Of a stretch of DNA of 64,000 nucleotides, positions 1-9,659 are shown piece after piece. The stretch comes from Arthrinium phaeospermum (taxonomy: Eukaryota > Ascomycota > Sordariomycetes > Amphisphaeriales > Apiosporaceae): NCBI GenBank assembly GCA_006503535.1, contig QYRS01000007.1:2170001-2234000 (forward strand), in the 5' to 3' direction. Both the position numbers and the translations under genes were made by a program. Numbering within the stretch: the stretch's first letter is position 1; each line of letters begins with the position of its first letter. The notes under the pieces are model-generated. The model was not told the DNA's origin, did no database searches, and saw only the letters and a program-made list of their open reading frames with translations.

Positions 1-1154
1 ACATCGCCTAACACAAATCGCCTAACACATCTGCCGTTGTTGTTTGTTATATTCTCGCCATAACTTTCGCAATGCAACGCTGTCAATGAGAGCCTGGGAG
101 AAAAACTTGGTGGTCTCGGGACTCTGTTCATTTTTTCTTCTACGTTTGCCGATAGTACCCGGCTTTGAATCAACGAATGCATCGGGGACGCGGAATACAA
201 CTTCAAGTTCGATGTTCGAGGAAAAGTCATTTCTGATTTCAACCACGACGCTTGATAGAGCATCAGATATTATTACTGGGACTACCAGCCAGCCGAGACT
301 CGCAAGTTACGTGACCCCCTGACCAGGCTTGCTGCGACGACCGATACACATTATCGATATCCTTTTATTGGCGGCTGCAGTCAAAACCTCTTTTGTGGCC
401 ATATCGGGAACCTCGGGAAACATGTTTCGGGAGCGTGCTGTCCAACAGACGCCGCAAAGACCGCCGACGAGAAAATGCCGCTATCTGTAGCATGTACCCA
501 TTTAACTCGACGACTTTGGCTTATACTTCATACCTACATGGAGGCTGCACCTCCTTGTGTATGCGCGCCGCCAGATAAGTGACTTGCTAGAGTATCCAAA
601 TGGTACCGAATCAGCCCCCTATGATAAGAAGGCACTTCCGAAGGGCGAAATGTGGCTTGGGGGCTCGTGTGTGTTCGCCCTTGAAACGGTTGGCTTGGCC
701 TCTCTGTTGGGCAAAGCATAGGTAACCGAAAAAAAGATTGATAGCCGGCTGTCGGAAGCTCCTGAACTACCGGGTGCCTATCTCAAATTGCGGTGGTATC
801 TTTAGAAGGCGAAACATAATATATGGTGAGTTGATACTACCGGTGAGCAGTTGCTAACTGCGTTCTAGCAAACAGTCTGAAATGCCGACAAGCAGCGTCA
901 TTGACACGCTTCGGCAAGAGATCCCATGGCCAAGGAAACGAAAACTGTGATGACTCGGGTTATCCGTTGCCAGATTGCGTCCCGCAAGCCGCTAAGAGGG
1001 CTGGCGCCCGACCTGCTGTTTGCTTTCGTCGTGAAACTGCCGCGGGCTATCTTCAGATGGACAATAGAGTTTCACTGGCGCAGCCGTTTTGACCAGCAAC
1101 GGGCGCCTCTCAATTTCACCCTGTCTGTTTATGTTTACGCCCAAGTCTTGACGG
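1..1154. other. 5' edge, no clear gene; possible minus-strand coding remnant at 22-300
   Basis: On the minus strand an open frame runs from about position 300 down to a stop at 22-24. It reads roughly 90 residues with a mixed hydrophobic start (GWLVVPVIISDALSSVVVEI) and a basic end (KLWREYNKQQRQMC). The amino-acid mix looks coding, but there is no convincing start and I recognise no family. It could be the last exon of a gene or a remnant. The rest, up to the next gene, shows only short overlapping frames with no consistent signal. Confidence 0.25.
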
Positions 1155-2897
1155 ATGGCTATTTCAAGGGGAGGAATGCCGGCCTGCGAAACCACATCCT
1201 GGTCGCTGCTTCCGGTCATTAACGCTCGCTCTGGAATGTCGTTCGACACACTAACGCCTACCGTCACGCTTCGTCCCAGACATCTGGGGAAGGAAACCCA
1301 CTCACGTCATTCGTCTCTCTCGTCTTCTCCCACCAGCAACTCTGCGCAGTTCGAACCGCTCCCCGGGATGACCGCTATGCCGTGGCTCGTGCGGACGACG
1401 ACGTCGTCCTCGATGGGGTCGCCGAGATCCTCCCTCGGGCCCTTTTCCCCTACGCGGGACCAGCAGTCGGCCATGAGCATCAGCTACATCCTGCCGCTGA
1501 TGGACGGGGCCACGGGGTCCGTCCCTCTGACGCACGAGCATTCACTTTGGCCCCTGCTGAGGACGGACGCGATGCACTGCATGCGCGCAGTGTCCCAGAT
1601 CTTTGCCGCCTTCGCGACTTCGCTGAGCCGGAGAAGGGGGCAGATGAGTTGGAAGGAGCACAGGGAGATCTTCCTCTACTTGGTCCTTTCACTACTGGAG
1701 TTGCAGTTCCTACTGACAGCTATCCCAATGTGGCTCCTGATGCCCGGTTTCTTCGTCTTGCCTCTGCTCCTGATCGAGTGCAGCCTGATCTGGTCCTTGA
1801 TTCAGATCGTCAACAGTGAGGATCGCACTTTCGTCTGCCGCTGGAACGGGGCGGACGAAGAGAAAGAGGAAGGATGGGAGCATTACACCTGGGCCGTGGT
1901 CGGCGGCATGGAATGGAGCGAAGACCACCTCCGCAAGAAGACGTTGCCTAGATTAACGGAACTTTTCAACCACGACATGCACACCTTTCTACCCTACCGG
2001 CTCGGCTTCCCGCTGGACATGCTCTCGAGATTTCTGCAACGGACTCTGCAAGTCCCTACGCCGACCTCGACGGCCGTGTACAATCACGTTCGCGCCAACT
2101 GCGTCAAGCTGCGATCGAAGCAGATGAACATTCTCGTCCACAACACAGGGGCACTGGATATGGCATGGGTCATGTCGCGCCTCTGTGCCGACCTCCCGCC
2201 CGGACAGCAGCTGGGAAAGTTCAACGTCTACACATTCGGATCCGCCATGCCGGAAATGACCCTACCTCTGGGAAGCCACAACGGCCACGAAGGCCACAAC
2301 TGCAACTGCGAAGACTTCCCGGAATACCCCATCGTCAACCACTACGCCTTCGAGGACGACCCCTTCGCCAGGGTCGGCGTGTTCCTGGGCGTGCGGCAGC
2401 GCATGGAGGGCCGCGTGGTGGGCGCCGTCTACGGGCTGCAATCGCAGGGCTCGCGCCGCCGGCGGTCCAAGTCGTGGTTCTCGAGCGGGGGCCGGTTCAC
2501 CATGGACGACTACCTGGACGCCCTGTTCCCGGACGGCAACCCGCGCGCGGGGGCCCTGGGCGAGGTGTGCAAGATCGAGCGGGACATCAGCGAGATGCGG
2601 GAGCTGTCGGCGCTGGCCAAGGCGGTGCGCGAGGTGTCGCGCAAGGGCAAGCGGCTGAGCTGGACGGCGCTCGGGGCGCTCGCGGGCAGCCACTCGTCGG
2701 CGTCGAGCCACTGCCGCAACGACCGCAACGAGATGGCGGGCGTCGTGTCGCTCGAGGAGGCGCGCCGCATCGGCAAGTCCATGGAGGGCATCCTGGGCTA
2801 CGAGAACAACCTCCTGGCCGCCTTTGTGCGCGGCGACTACCGGCTGCACCTCGACGAGCAGAAGGGGTTCCAGGCGGGCTGCGACGAGTGCGATTGA
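1155..2897 (+). CDS. Hypothetical membrane protein with degenerate lipase-like (alpha/beta-hydrolase) core
   Basis: Uninterrupted frame of 580 codons from ATG 1155. The first ~105 residues are low-complexity Ser/Thr/Pro and may not be translated; a second in-frame ATG at 1473 (residue 107, MSISYILPLMDG) is an equally plausible start. Two membrane segments lie at residues ~171-191 and ~195-219. The second half resembles the order of motifs in class 3 lipases: VHNTGALD (328-335) sits where the nucleophile elbow HSxGG would be, VYTFGSA (358-364) matches the lipase VYTFGSP strand, and NHYAFEDDPFARVG (395-408) resembles the segment carrying the acid. Asn replaces the catalytic Ser, so I infer a non-catalytic relative. 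The C-terminal part is basic then Arg/Glu-rich. I see no intron. The coding call is strong; the fold assignment is inference from motif spacing. Confidence 0.75.
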   Translation: MAISRGGMPACETTSWSLLPVINARSGMSFDTLTPTVTLRPRHLGKETHSRHSSLSSSPTSNSAQFEPLPGMTAMPWLVRTTTSSSMGSPRSSLGPFSPTRDQQSAMSISYILPLMDGATGSVPLTHEHSLWPLLRTDAMHCMRAVSQIFAAFATSLSRRRGQMSWKEHREIFLYLVLSLLELQFLLTAIPMWLLMPGFFVLPLLLIECSLIWSLIQIVNSEDRTFVCRWNGADEEKEEGWEHYTWAVVGGMEWSEDHLRKKTLPRLTELFNHDMHTFLPYRLGFPLDMLSRFLQRTLQVPTPTSTAVYNHVRANCVKLRSKQMNILVHNTGALDMAWVMSRLCADLPPGQQLGKFNVYTFGSAMPEMTLPLGSHNGHEGHNCNCEDFPEYPIVNHYAFEDDPFARVGVFLGVRQRMEGRVVGAVYGLQSQGSRRRRSKSWFSSGGRFTMDDYLDALFPDGNPRAGALGEVCKIERDISEMRELSALAKAVREVSRKGKRLSWTALGALAGSHSSASSHCRNDRNEMAGVVSLEEARRIGKSMEGILGYENNLLAAFVRGDYRLHLDEQKGFQAGCDECD

Positions 2898-4293
2898 GTT
2901 GGGGGAAGGGAGGGCGGATGATGGATTAAGGGTGTGCCGGCCGGACGACGACGATGAATAAGGTGGAAAAGGGAATGACGCTAACGCTTTGACGAACTTA
3001 CGCTTTCTTCTTCTTCTTTTACTTCTGCTTCTTCTTCCCTTCGATGTCTGTATTTTGTGTCATACGACCTGTCTCTGTTCTGTGCATGGGTGGGTGCAAC
3101 TACGGAAAACAGGCGTACATTACCGATTTTTTATTTTTATTTTTGTTTTATTTCCGAGATATACTTCTTTTGTTGTTCTTTTTACTTTCCAAGCCAAGAA
3201 ACCACGAATCCAAAACCTTGAACCGCGAAAACCTGACTCGCACAATGAGCAGGGGATGACTGATGAAGATGTGCAAAGACGCCAATTGAGTTCCCTCTTT
3301 TGCTGGGGTCGTGTCGATCTCCCTTGTGCCGGTGACGTTGGATCAGCTCAGATTGACAATTGACAATAAACCTCCCTCCCCCCTGCCCCCCTCGTTCACG
3401 AACCCAAGCGGGCCGGCCGCTAGCTCTTGCCAATATTTCAAATAAACCACCAAGGATTCGACTCCGGGTTCGCATAGTAACAGTGCAGACCTCGTATGTA
3501 AGCAGCCAACGCATGGGGACGGGGGTTATTGGAGAGAGCCAAGAGCATGACGAAAGGGGCCGACAAATGCCCCTCGAACGACTTTCCTTCTTTCCCCTGG
3601 GGCACAATGCTTGAATGGGGCGGGGGGCTGGCTGCCGAAAGAGAGATCTGCCAAGCCCCCGCCCACTTACAGTAGCGTACTGTAGCGGCCTTTCGTCGCC
3701 TGGCTCCAAGCTGCTCCAAGGCTCTTTAGCTCTCTTTAGGTGACACCAAACTACGTCCTCATCAACGTTGCGCTAATCAAGCACGAAAAACATGGGCCTC
3801 GAAACAGCATTCGTAAGGGTGTTTCAGCCCACACTCCACCAAAGCTACACTTGGATCTTCGACCTTGCTTTCGAACGGCACTCCGTCGTCTTCTTCTTCT
3901 CTTGGGTCCGTCTGTCCAAATAAAGTCGGGATCCGGATCGATCGTCAATGTTGTCTTCAATCTAATCTCATAGTCTCCCTTCTTCTTTTTCTGGTTCTTC
4001 GTATACCTCATCTCCCCTTATTTCGGGTTCTTTTCTTCCTATTTCGCCCAGTGTGTCTGTCGGGTCAGGAACCACCACAGGAGCAACAAGTGGTCGGAAA
4101 ACGGGAAACAACATCAACAGCAACAACGATACCCAGCATATATTTCGCGTATATCTCTTTTCTTTGATCCATATCACTTCATACCGTGTCGTGCACACAC
4201 ATACACACCCCGAAACATATACATTTACTTGTATAACGATCTATATATACACAACACATACTGGCCACGCACACTTGTATAAGCCCGGTCAAA
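2898..4293. other. Intergenic, no gene supported
   Basis: A T-rich and CTT-rich stretch follows the stop at 2895-2897, and a pyrimidine-rich leader precedes the next ATG (tttctt runs near 3970-4160, then CA-rich repeats). Only short frames on either strand; no RNA gene recognised. Confidence 0.5.
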
Positions 4294-5067
4294 ATGACGC
4301 TCCTCGACGACATCTTCTACTACAGCTGCTGCTTCATCGTGGTGCTGCACTCGCTGTCGGCCCTGCTCGTCATCACCCACGGCCGCTGCACCGTGTACGC
4401 GGCGGCCTTCCTGATCGCGAGCGCCATGTGGGTCAGCCTGAGCGTGCTGAACCTGTGGTTCTTCCTGCCGACCGTGCTGCAGGACGCGGCCGAGCTGGTC
4501 CGCCACTACGAGGCCCCTTCTACTACTTCTTCTGCCAGCTTGGATGGCCTTTGGCAGACGGTCTCGCTGCTGCGCGCCGTCGTCTTCAGCAGCGCCGCCT
4601 CCTACTTCTACATGATGCTCTTCGGCTGGTTCGTCGGCGCCATGTCCCTCTCCAACGCCCTCACCATGTGGCAGCGCGAGGGCTGCGACGCCATGGAGCC
4701 CCACTGCCACCGCGGCCGCGCCGCCGCCTGGCTGCTGGGGGCCGCGCGCCGCGTCGAGGGCTGGGTCGCCATCGAGGACCGGCAGGCTGTTTCGATGCAG
4801 CTGCCGCGGTGGGAGGAACAGGAGCTGGTGAACGAGAAGACGGCTACTGCGGCTACGGTTACTACTACTACGACGACGATGACGGCGGAGGAGGAGCGCG
4901 AGGAAGAGGCGCGTCAGGTGCGTAGGGGAGGCAGTTTTCTGTTCGCGGCGCCCCGGCGGCTGCATTCTTGCTACATGCTCCTGCTGGCGCCGCACGTGAA
5001 GCTGCCCGCGTCGGGGCGCGGGGTAGGGGGCGGTATCGAGGTCTCGGAGAAAGGGGTGGTGTTATAA
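4294..5067 (+). CDS. Hypothetical multi-pass membrane protein
   Basis: A single exon of 257 codons from ATG 4294, which is preceded by a typical fungal A-rich context (caaaatg). Hydrophobic segments lie at residues ~8-30, ~34-60 and ~93-118 (SAASYFYMMLFGWFVGAMS), so the N-terminal half is a small three-span membrane domain. It is followed by a cytosolic-looking tail with a tryptophan-containing amphipathic stretch, a poly-Thr run encoded by acn repeats near residue 190-200, and an acidic EEEREEEARQ segment. The overlapping long frame starting at 4053 is Arg/Pro/Ala-rich and is the usual shadow of GC-rich coding. I do not recognise the family; it looks like the lineage-specific membrane proteins common in Sordariomycetes. 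No function is assigned. Confidence 0.75.
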   Translation: MTLLDDIFYYSCCFIVVLHSLSALLVITHGRCTVYAAAFLIASAMWVSLSVLNLWFFLPTVLQDAAELVRHYEAPSTTSSASLDGLWQTVSLLRAVVFSSAASYFYMMLFGWFVGAMSLSNALTMWQREGCDAMEPHCHRGRAAAWLLGAARRVEGWVAIEDRQAVSMQLPRWEEQELVNEKTATAATVTTTTTTMTAEEEREEEARQVRRGGSFLFAAPRRLHSCYMLLLAPHVKLPASGRGVGGGIEVSEKGVVL

Positions 5068-5975
5068 AATGAGGAAAACCGGAGTCGGGCAAAGGGCATG
5101 GGATCGAAACCTTATGGTATAATCCATCACTAAATACAAAAATTTGAGTATGAAGTACAAAGTTGTGTGTTGCGTCCATCTTGCATTTCGTGGGGTGCGT
5201 GAGTAAGTACGTAGGTGTTGGTTGGGTACGTGCGTTGGTTGGTAGGCTCTTTGCCGCTACCTTATTTGCGTGAGCTTGATTTCTATCTAGGCACCTTCTA
5301 TCTTCTATGTTTTCTCTCCTGGCAAAACGGGCTGTATTGTTTGATCCATTCCAGAGCACTGCCTGATATATACATGCTGTCGGTGTTGCGACCATGATAT
5401 CCTCCTTTGAGGCACTCGACGAGCAGCGCCCTTAATGATGTATCGCTCACCGACGTCATCGCACCATCATCCAAACCCGCAGCGTATCATCTACCCATGC
5501 ATCCTCGGCAACCGCAAGACCTCGCTCGCCTCCAAACCTGGAAACAGAACGAACTCCTGCATGCACCAATATTCCTCGAGATATATATACCGCCTAAGGG
5601 GGGGAAGGTTCCTTTCGCAAAAGCCAAGCCAGCGCCACGAATTCCAAGGCGGGAAAACCGGGTAATGGCGAACCCCCGCGGGGAATTCCATTTGGACGAT
5701 CGGCGGCGTTGCGACATTTCCCAAGTGCCGAACCAATCCCAGCAAGACGGCTTCCTTACCTCTTAGAGACTCTGCAAATTGATAAGGGTGGCATGTTTCT
5801 TGGCCAAACAACGTAACATGGCGATATAAGGAAGATACTTTGCCTGGAGAGGCGATTGAAACACTCAGATGTCCTCTTATTCCCGACCTCTTCACCAGTC
5901 GTCTTGTTTTCCACCGGTCGGTCGGCCCAGCGATCAAAAGCAACTACTTGTCTGTCCATCGCACGCACACACACA
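5068..5975. other. Intergenic, no gene supported
   Basis: Contains AT-richer 3'-flank sequence up to about 5400 and the presumed promoter and 5' leader of the next gene. A CA-rich run (cgcacgcacacacacaatgg) abuts its start codon. No RNA gene or convincing frame seen. Confidence 0.5.
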
Positions 5976-6659
5976 ATGGTCAGTGTCCGCATCGTCGCGC
6001 TCCTAGCGGGGCTCCTGGGCGCCATCGAGATGGTCTCGGCGGCGCCGACCAGGAGCACCCCCGACGCATCCTCCGAGCTTCCCAGCAGAGTGGTGCTGGA
6101 GGAGGACGTCCGGCCCGCTGCGGTGGTGACGCCCCCGCCCTGCGTGGCCATGACGCCCGCCCCGAGCGTCGAGGAGACTCGGGCCCGGTTCGACAAGTTC
6201 GCCAATGCCTTCTTGGTCACCAAGAACCTGACCGAGGCGTTTGAGTACATCGCTGCCTCCTATAGGGTATGTTATAGCGATTGATGGAAAACGTCTCGTG
6301 TCATTGATAGAGCTATGGACTAATACGAAGAATCGTGTACGCAGAACCACAACCCGTTCGCGAGTGGCGACGGCCCTGGACCGGCGCTGGACGTCCTCGG
6401 CCCCATCTGGCCTAACACACAGATCACGGTTCTCGGCACGACGTTCGACAGCCCGATGAGCTGGCTGCACTACCAGAACAGCATGAGTGGCGAGATTGTC
6501 GACAGGTACCGATGGGATGCCGGGTGCATCGTGGAACATGTAAGCAATCGCTACTTCACAATGCTGTTGTCGCAGAAACGAAGGAGATTGGGTCAGATGC
6601 TAATGTTGGGCCGCTGTCATTCATAGTGGGATCAAGGCGAGAAATACCCCGGAACTTGA
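5976..6659 (+). CDS. Secreted SnoaL/NTF2-like protein (three exons)
   Basis: Exons 5976-6266, 6345-6539 and 6627-6659 join in frame to 172 residues. Intron 1 (6267-6344) is gtatgt..gcag with branch site actaat; intron 2 (6540-6626) is gtaagc..atag with gctaat. The protein starts with a signal peptide (VRIVALLAGLLGAIEMVSA, cleavage before APTRS). After a Pro/Thr-rich linker comes a domain beginning SVEETRARFDKFANAF and, across the first splice, SYRNHNPFASG, the HNP motif typical of fungal SnoaL-like proteins. It ends in CIVEHWDQGEKYPGT, again typical of that fold, where W-D follows the last strand. SnoaL/NTF2-like folds are alpha+beta cones that bind small molecules or act as isomerases and cyclases; the substrate here is unknown. 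The perfect phase of both introns is strong evidence for the model. Confidence 0.8.
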
Positions 6660-7050
6660 CGAGTCTCTCGGAAGGACGGCGATGTTGACTTTTGCCATGC
6701 ACCCAATCAGCAATCGCCGTTGCTGTCAGCCTCATCTTATGGGTCCTGTCTTGTCTTGTCGATCGCGTGCACAGTCTGCAAATGGCCGCCCCGGTCGCGT
6801 CGAATTTCCATTTTCCATGGTACATATATCAGCTGTCAAAGAAAAAGTAGTAAGATTGACCAAATTTATGCATTGATGTCTTGCCTTAGCCCAGACGGTA
6901 GGCCCGCGCCAACGGCGGAGCCCCCTGTTTTGCTCGCGCGTGATGGATGATCCTAGTGACTCAACAACGCATGACTTTGTCTGTACCCAGCGCGCTACGT
7001 TGCGGCTGAACTGTTCTGCATCTGGTAAAGTATTTAATAAGTAGACGCGA
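6660..7050. other. Intergenic between SnoaL-like and F-box-like genes
   Basis: About 390 bases that must hold the 3' end of one gene and the promoter of the next. I see no extra gene or repeat. Confidence 0.5.
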
Positions 7051-8186
7051 ATGTCCCCATTCCACGCGCACTATGTAGGAAACAATGTTTCTGGGAAAGG
7101 CATGGCGGATATGACCGTCCATCCTACTAATACGACTACCCACGATGAGCAATGTCCATCCTCAGCCGCAGCTGCTCCTGCACAGCCCGAGCTAGCAGCA
7201 GCTAATGCCCCCTTAATCATCATTCCGCGCCAGCACGATGGCAGTAATAGTGGCAGCAGCGGCAACCCCTGCCCCCTAATCACCAAGCTTCCCCTCGAGC
7301 TCCGGAACGCCATCTACGCCCACCTCCTCCCCGCGACGCCGCCCCAGTACCCGTCCTCCTTCCGCCGCTACCGCATGCCCGCCTCGGCGCGCCCGCGCTT
7401 CTGGACCCCCGCCGTCGCGCAGACCTGCCGGCAGCTGCGCCGCGAGGCCCTGACTTTGTACTTGGGCGACCATCTGCTGCGCGTCGGCCTCTGGGCCCAG
7501 GAGCCCTGGGACGCCCTCTACCTCGAGCGCTGGCTGCAGGACCTCGGCGCCGACGCCCGCCTCGTCCGCCGGCTGGCTATTAATCACCAGGTCGACTTTT
7601 ATCATGCCAGCGCCCGGGCGCTGGCGTGCACGCAGACTGTTTGGGCGGATACGGTGTTTACCGTCGTCCCGGGCGGCGAGGGGGAGGAGGATGAAGTAAG
7701 GGTCGAGTGCGATTTCGGCGCGCCCGAGAACCCGGTCAGCGACCAGATCCCCGCGGGGACGGTGTGTCTCTGTCCCATCGCGGCGCGCATGCCGCCGTGG
7801 CAGGAGGCTGGCGCCGCGGCCTCCATGCCGGTCCCCCCAAGAACCGCGGATTGCGCCCTCACGCGCGCCGTGTACGCGTTCCTGGCGCTGATGGACCGGG
7901 AGGGCAGGACGCCTTCGCGGTGCCGCGGTTCGCGAAAGGGGAGGACTGGGCCAGCGGCGAGGGGCTCTGCGCGGGCTGCGGGCGGCGGCGCTGGTACCTC
8001 CAGGGGCCCAAGACGGCGGCGTACCGGCGCAGGCTGCTGGGGCTCGGGTTCGACGGCGCGGTGGTGTCGGAGATTGAGTGGAATGGGTGGCGGTGGACGG
8101 TGTACCACCAGCGGTGGGCGCATAAGAGTATGACGGGGCAGGGGCAGGAGGGGGAGGGGGAGGGGGATGCTTGCAATCATATGTGA
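7051..8186 (+). CDS. F-box-like protein, frame broken once near 7902
   Basis: Reads from ATG 7051. After an N-terminal Ala/Ser/Asn-rich stretch, residues ~75-92 (ITKLPLELRNAIYAHLLP) match the fungal F-box/2EXR-type motif (LPxELRxxIYxxLL). The usual AQTCRQLRREALTLYL follows about 45 residues later, the region where a cultured set of fungal homologues carries CRQIRxEA. These proteins are generally substrate adaptors of SCF ubiquitin ligases, or orphans of that fold. The first frame runs to ~7900 (YAFLALMDREG) and the rest of the protein continues in the frame one base behind (QDAFAVPRFAKGEDW ... VYHQRWAHKS), ending at a stop at 8184-8186. One missing G in the ggg at 7902-7904 would join them into about 378 residues. 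The C-terminal part carries a CAGC motif. A 43-base intron ending at gggcag is formally possible but would remove coding-looking sequence. Confidence 0.7.
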
Positions 8187-8650
8187 TGGCGAGGATGGGT
8201 TACGTGCTAAGTCCAGCGTGGGCCGATGGGTCATATGACATGGTGATGAGGGCGCAGGGGGTTTTCCTCCCTTTCTTTCCTCCCTTTCCCGCCGTCGAGA
8301 GCTGTCAGGGTATATCCCAGGATATATCCCGTATACTGAGTATGATTTGATAATCTTGAGTATCTGTATAGTCTGTCCTAGGGTATCGATACAGATCAGA
8401 AAATAAAGTCCCATCACATGCTGCCTTTGTAGCAGCCCAAGATGCCTTCGAAAACCCTGTTCAACTAGCTCGACCTCGCGCCCTTGCCACTTACCAAGCT
8501 ATTCGCCTTCCCGTTGCGTTGCGAGTAGGTCATAGCCGGCGGTCCAGTGGGGTGATTGGAACTTCCGCATTCAAGCTCCTTGCCGGCTACTTTCTTCGCC
8601 ATGAGCGTTCAGCTCCCTAGTCATATACCAACAGATGTCGCATAATCACC
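8187..8650. other. Intergenic before the 5S rRNA gene
   Basis: 3' flank of the F-box-like gene followed by AT-richer DNA; no gene seen. Confidence 0.5.
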
Positions 8651-8769
8651 ACATACGACCATATCCTGCTGAATACTAGGGATCCCGTCCGCTCTCCCAT
8701 ATATAAGCAGCAGAGAGCCGAATTAGTACTAGGGTCGGTGACGACCTGGGAATCCTCGGTGTTGTATGT
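8651..8769 (+). rRNA. 5S ribosomal RNA gene
   Basis: The first and last nine bases (acatacgac and gttgtatgt) pair as the 5S acceptor helix, with one G-T pair. Inside are the signature blocks gggatcccgtccgctctccc (8690s), ttagtactagggtcggtgacgacc and aatcctcggtgttgtatg, which match the arrangement of Pezizomycotina 5S rRNA, including the TFIIIA/TFIIIC internal control region in the second half. A T-run (tgtttt) directly after the 3' end is the expected pol III terminator. Fungi of this group carry dispersed single 5S genes rather than tandem arrays, so an isolated copy between protein genes is normal. I see no other copy in the window. Confidence 0.93.
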
Positions 8770-9470
8770 TTTCGATCCTTTTTGACCCCTGTTATGTCTA
8801 TATGTCTGTGCGTTAGCTCAGTACACTCTAGATTAAGAAGTGTAACACTATTCCGCGTTCATTCTTCTTTTATTACTCGTGTTACTTATAATAACGCCAA
8901 ATCCGGGAGTTCCGTCGCTTGGCATTGCTTAAAAAAAAACCGATCTCCAGATTTCTGAGTCCACACGGTTGGCGGAGATGATCTACAATTGTCTAGACAC
9001 GCCAAGCTTCGAGGTGATGATGCGTTGGGCCACAGCCACGGACCTATGGGACTCTACAATACGGGAAACTACCAGGCGAGGCCCACAACGTCGAGGTGCG
9101 CCGTAATCCTTACTCAGGTAGCCTTGTCGAATCGCTCCGGCTCCGAAGCCATTTCACAAGTGGTGCCAAGTACAAGGCTATGAAAATCCTATCATTCGAA
9201 AATCAGAGGAGATTTATGTACTAGGGTATATAACATGAGATATTCCAGAAGTCTTGATGAACTCGTAAACTGCTAAACGAGAAGCACATGGTAAAGAAGG
9301 CGATACAGACTGCTATTGAATTCACCCAAGTAGCTAACTGACTAAAGTGCTCACAGGGAGAAGAGGGTGGTTGAAAGATCGATGAGATACATGAGTATTA
9401 GAAAGGCTGGCGAGGTAAGCTACAGTTTAGGGGGCTATTGTGAACCACCGTGTTGTGGGCTACGGCCTCC
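8770..9470. other. Intergenic, no gene supported
   Basis: Mostly AT-balanced DNA between the 5S gene and the stop of the minus-strand peptide gene. No convincing frame or RNA gene. Confidence 0.5.
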
Positions 9471-9659
9471 TCAGGCCTGGACCTCCTTGAGCTCGCGAGG
9501 GCTGTTGTGGACGACGGTCATATCGGCGACGACCTCCTTAAGCTCGCGAGGGCTGTTGTGGACGACGGTCATATCGGCGGTGCCCTCCTTGACCATGGGA
9601 AGGGCAAGAGCCGAGGCGCAGGCGCCCAGCTGGAGCAGAAAAACAATAGAGAACTGCAT
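9471..9659 (-). CDS. Small secreted peptide with two tandem 17-residue repeats
   Basis: A 62-residue protein from the ATG at 9657-9659 (context caagATGcag). The frame also stays open upstream to another ATG at 9816-9818, but the His/Pro-rich extension looks like a translated 5' leader. Residues 1-20 form a signal peptide (MQFSIVFLLQLGACASALAL). The remainder is almost entirely two copies of ADMTVVHNSPRELKEV; the trace VKEGTADM before the first suggests a third, decayed unit. At DNA level the unit is 51 bp (9481-9531 and 9532-9582) with very few differences, so the duplication is recent or kept homogeneous. There are no KR/RR Kex2 sites and no cysteines. I do not recognise the family. A secreted signalling or effector peptide, or a peptide precursor, is conceivable but unproven. 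Confidence 0.6.
   Translation of the reverse strand: MQFSIVFLLQLGACASALALPMVKEGTADMTVVHNSPRELKEVVADMTVVHNSPRELKEVQA
9481..9582 (-). repeat. 51-bp direct repeat, two copies, inside the small secreted peptide gene
   Basis: Copies at 9481-9531 and 9532-9582 share acctccttNagctcgcgagg and the following block through ggtcatatcggcg, differing only at a couple of positions. The length is a multiple of three, so copy-number change keeps the reading frame. Confidence 0.9.

Noticed and set aside
2165..2929. Second plus-strand frame and a long minus-strand frame over the first gene
   Set aside because: Arg/Gly/Pro-rich readings typical of out-of-phase GC-rich coding; the main frame has membrane segments and lipase-like motifs.
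7870..7905. A 43-base intron (gtgtac..gggcag) to rescue the F-box-like frame
   Set aside because: It would delete RAVYAFLALMDREG, which reads as real protein, has no branch site, and is shorter than any other intron here.
9471..9659. Calling the small repeat peptide a dikaritin-type RiPP precursor
   Set aside because: No Kex2 dibasic sites between repeats and no DUF3328 or tyrosinase neighbour; left as a hypothesis in findings.
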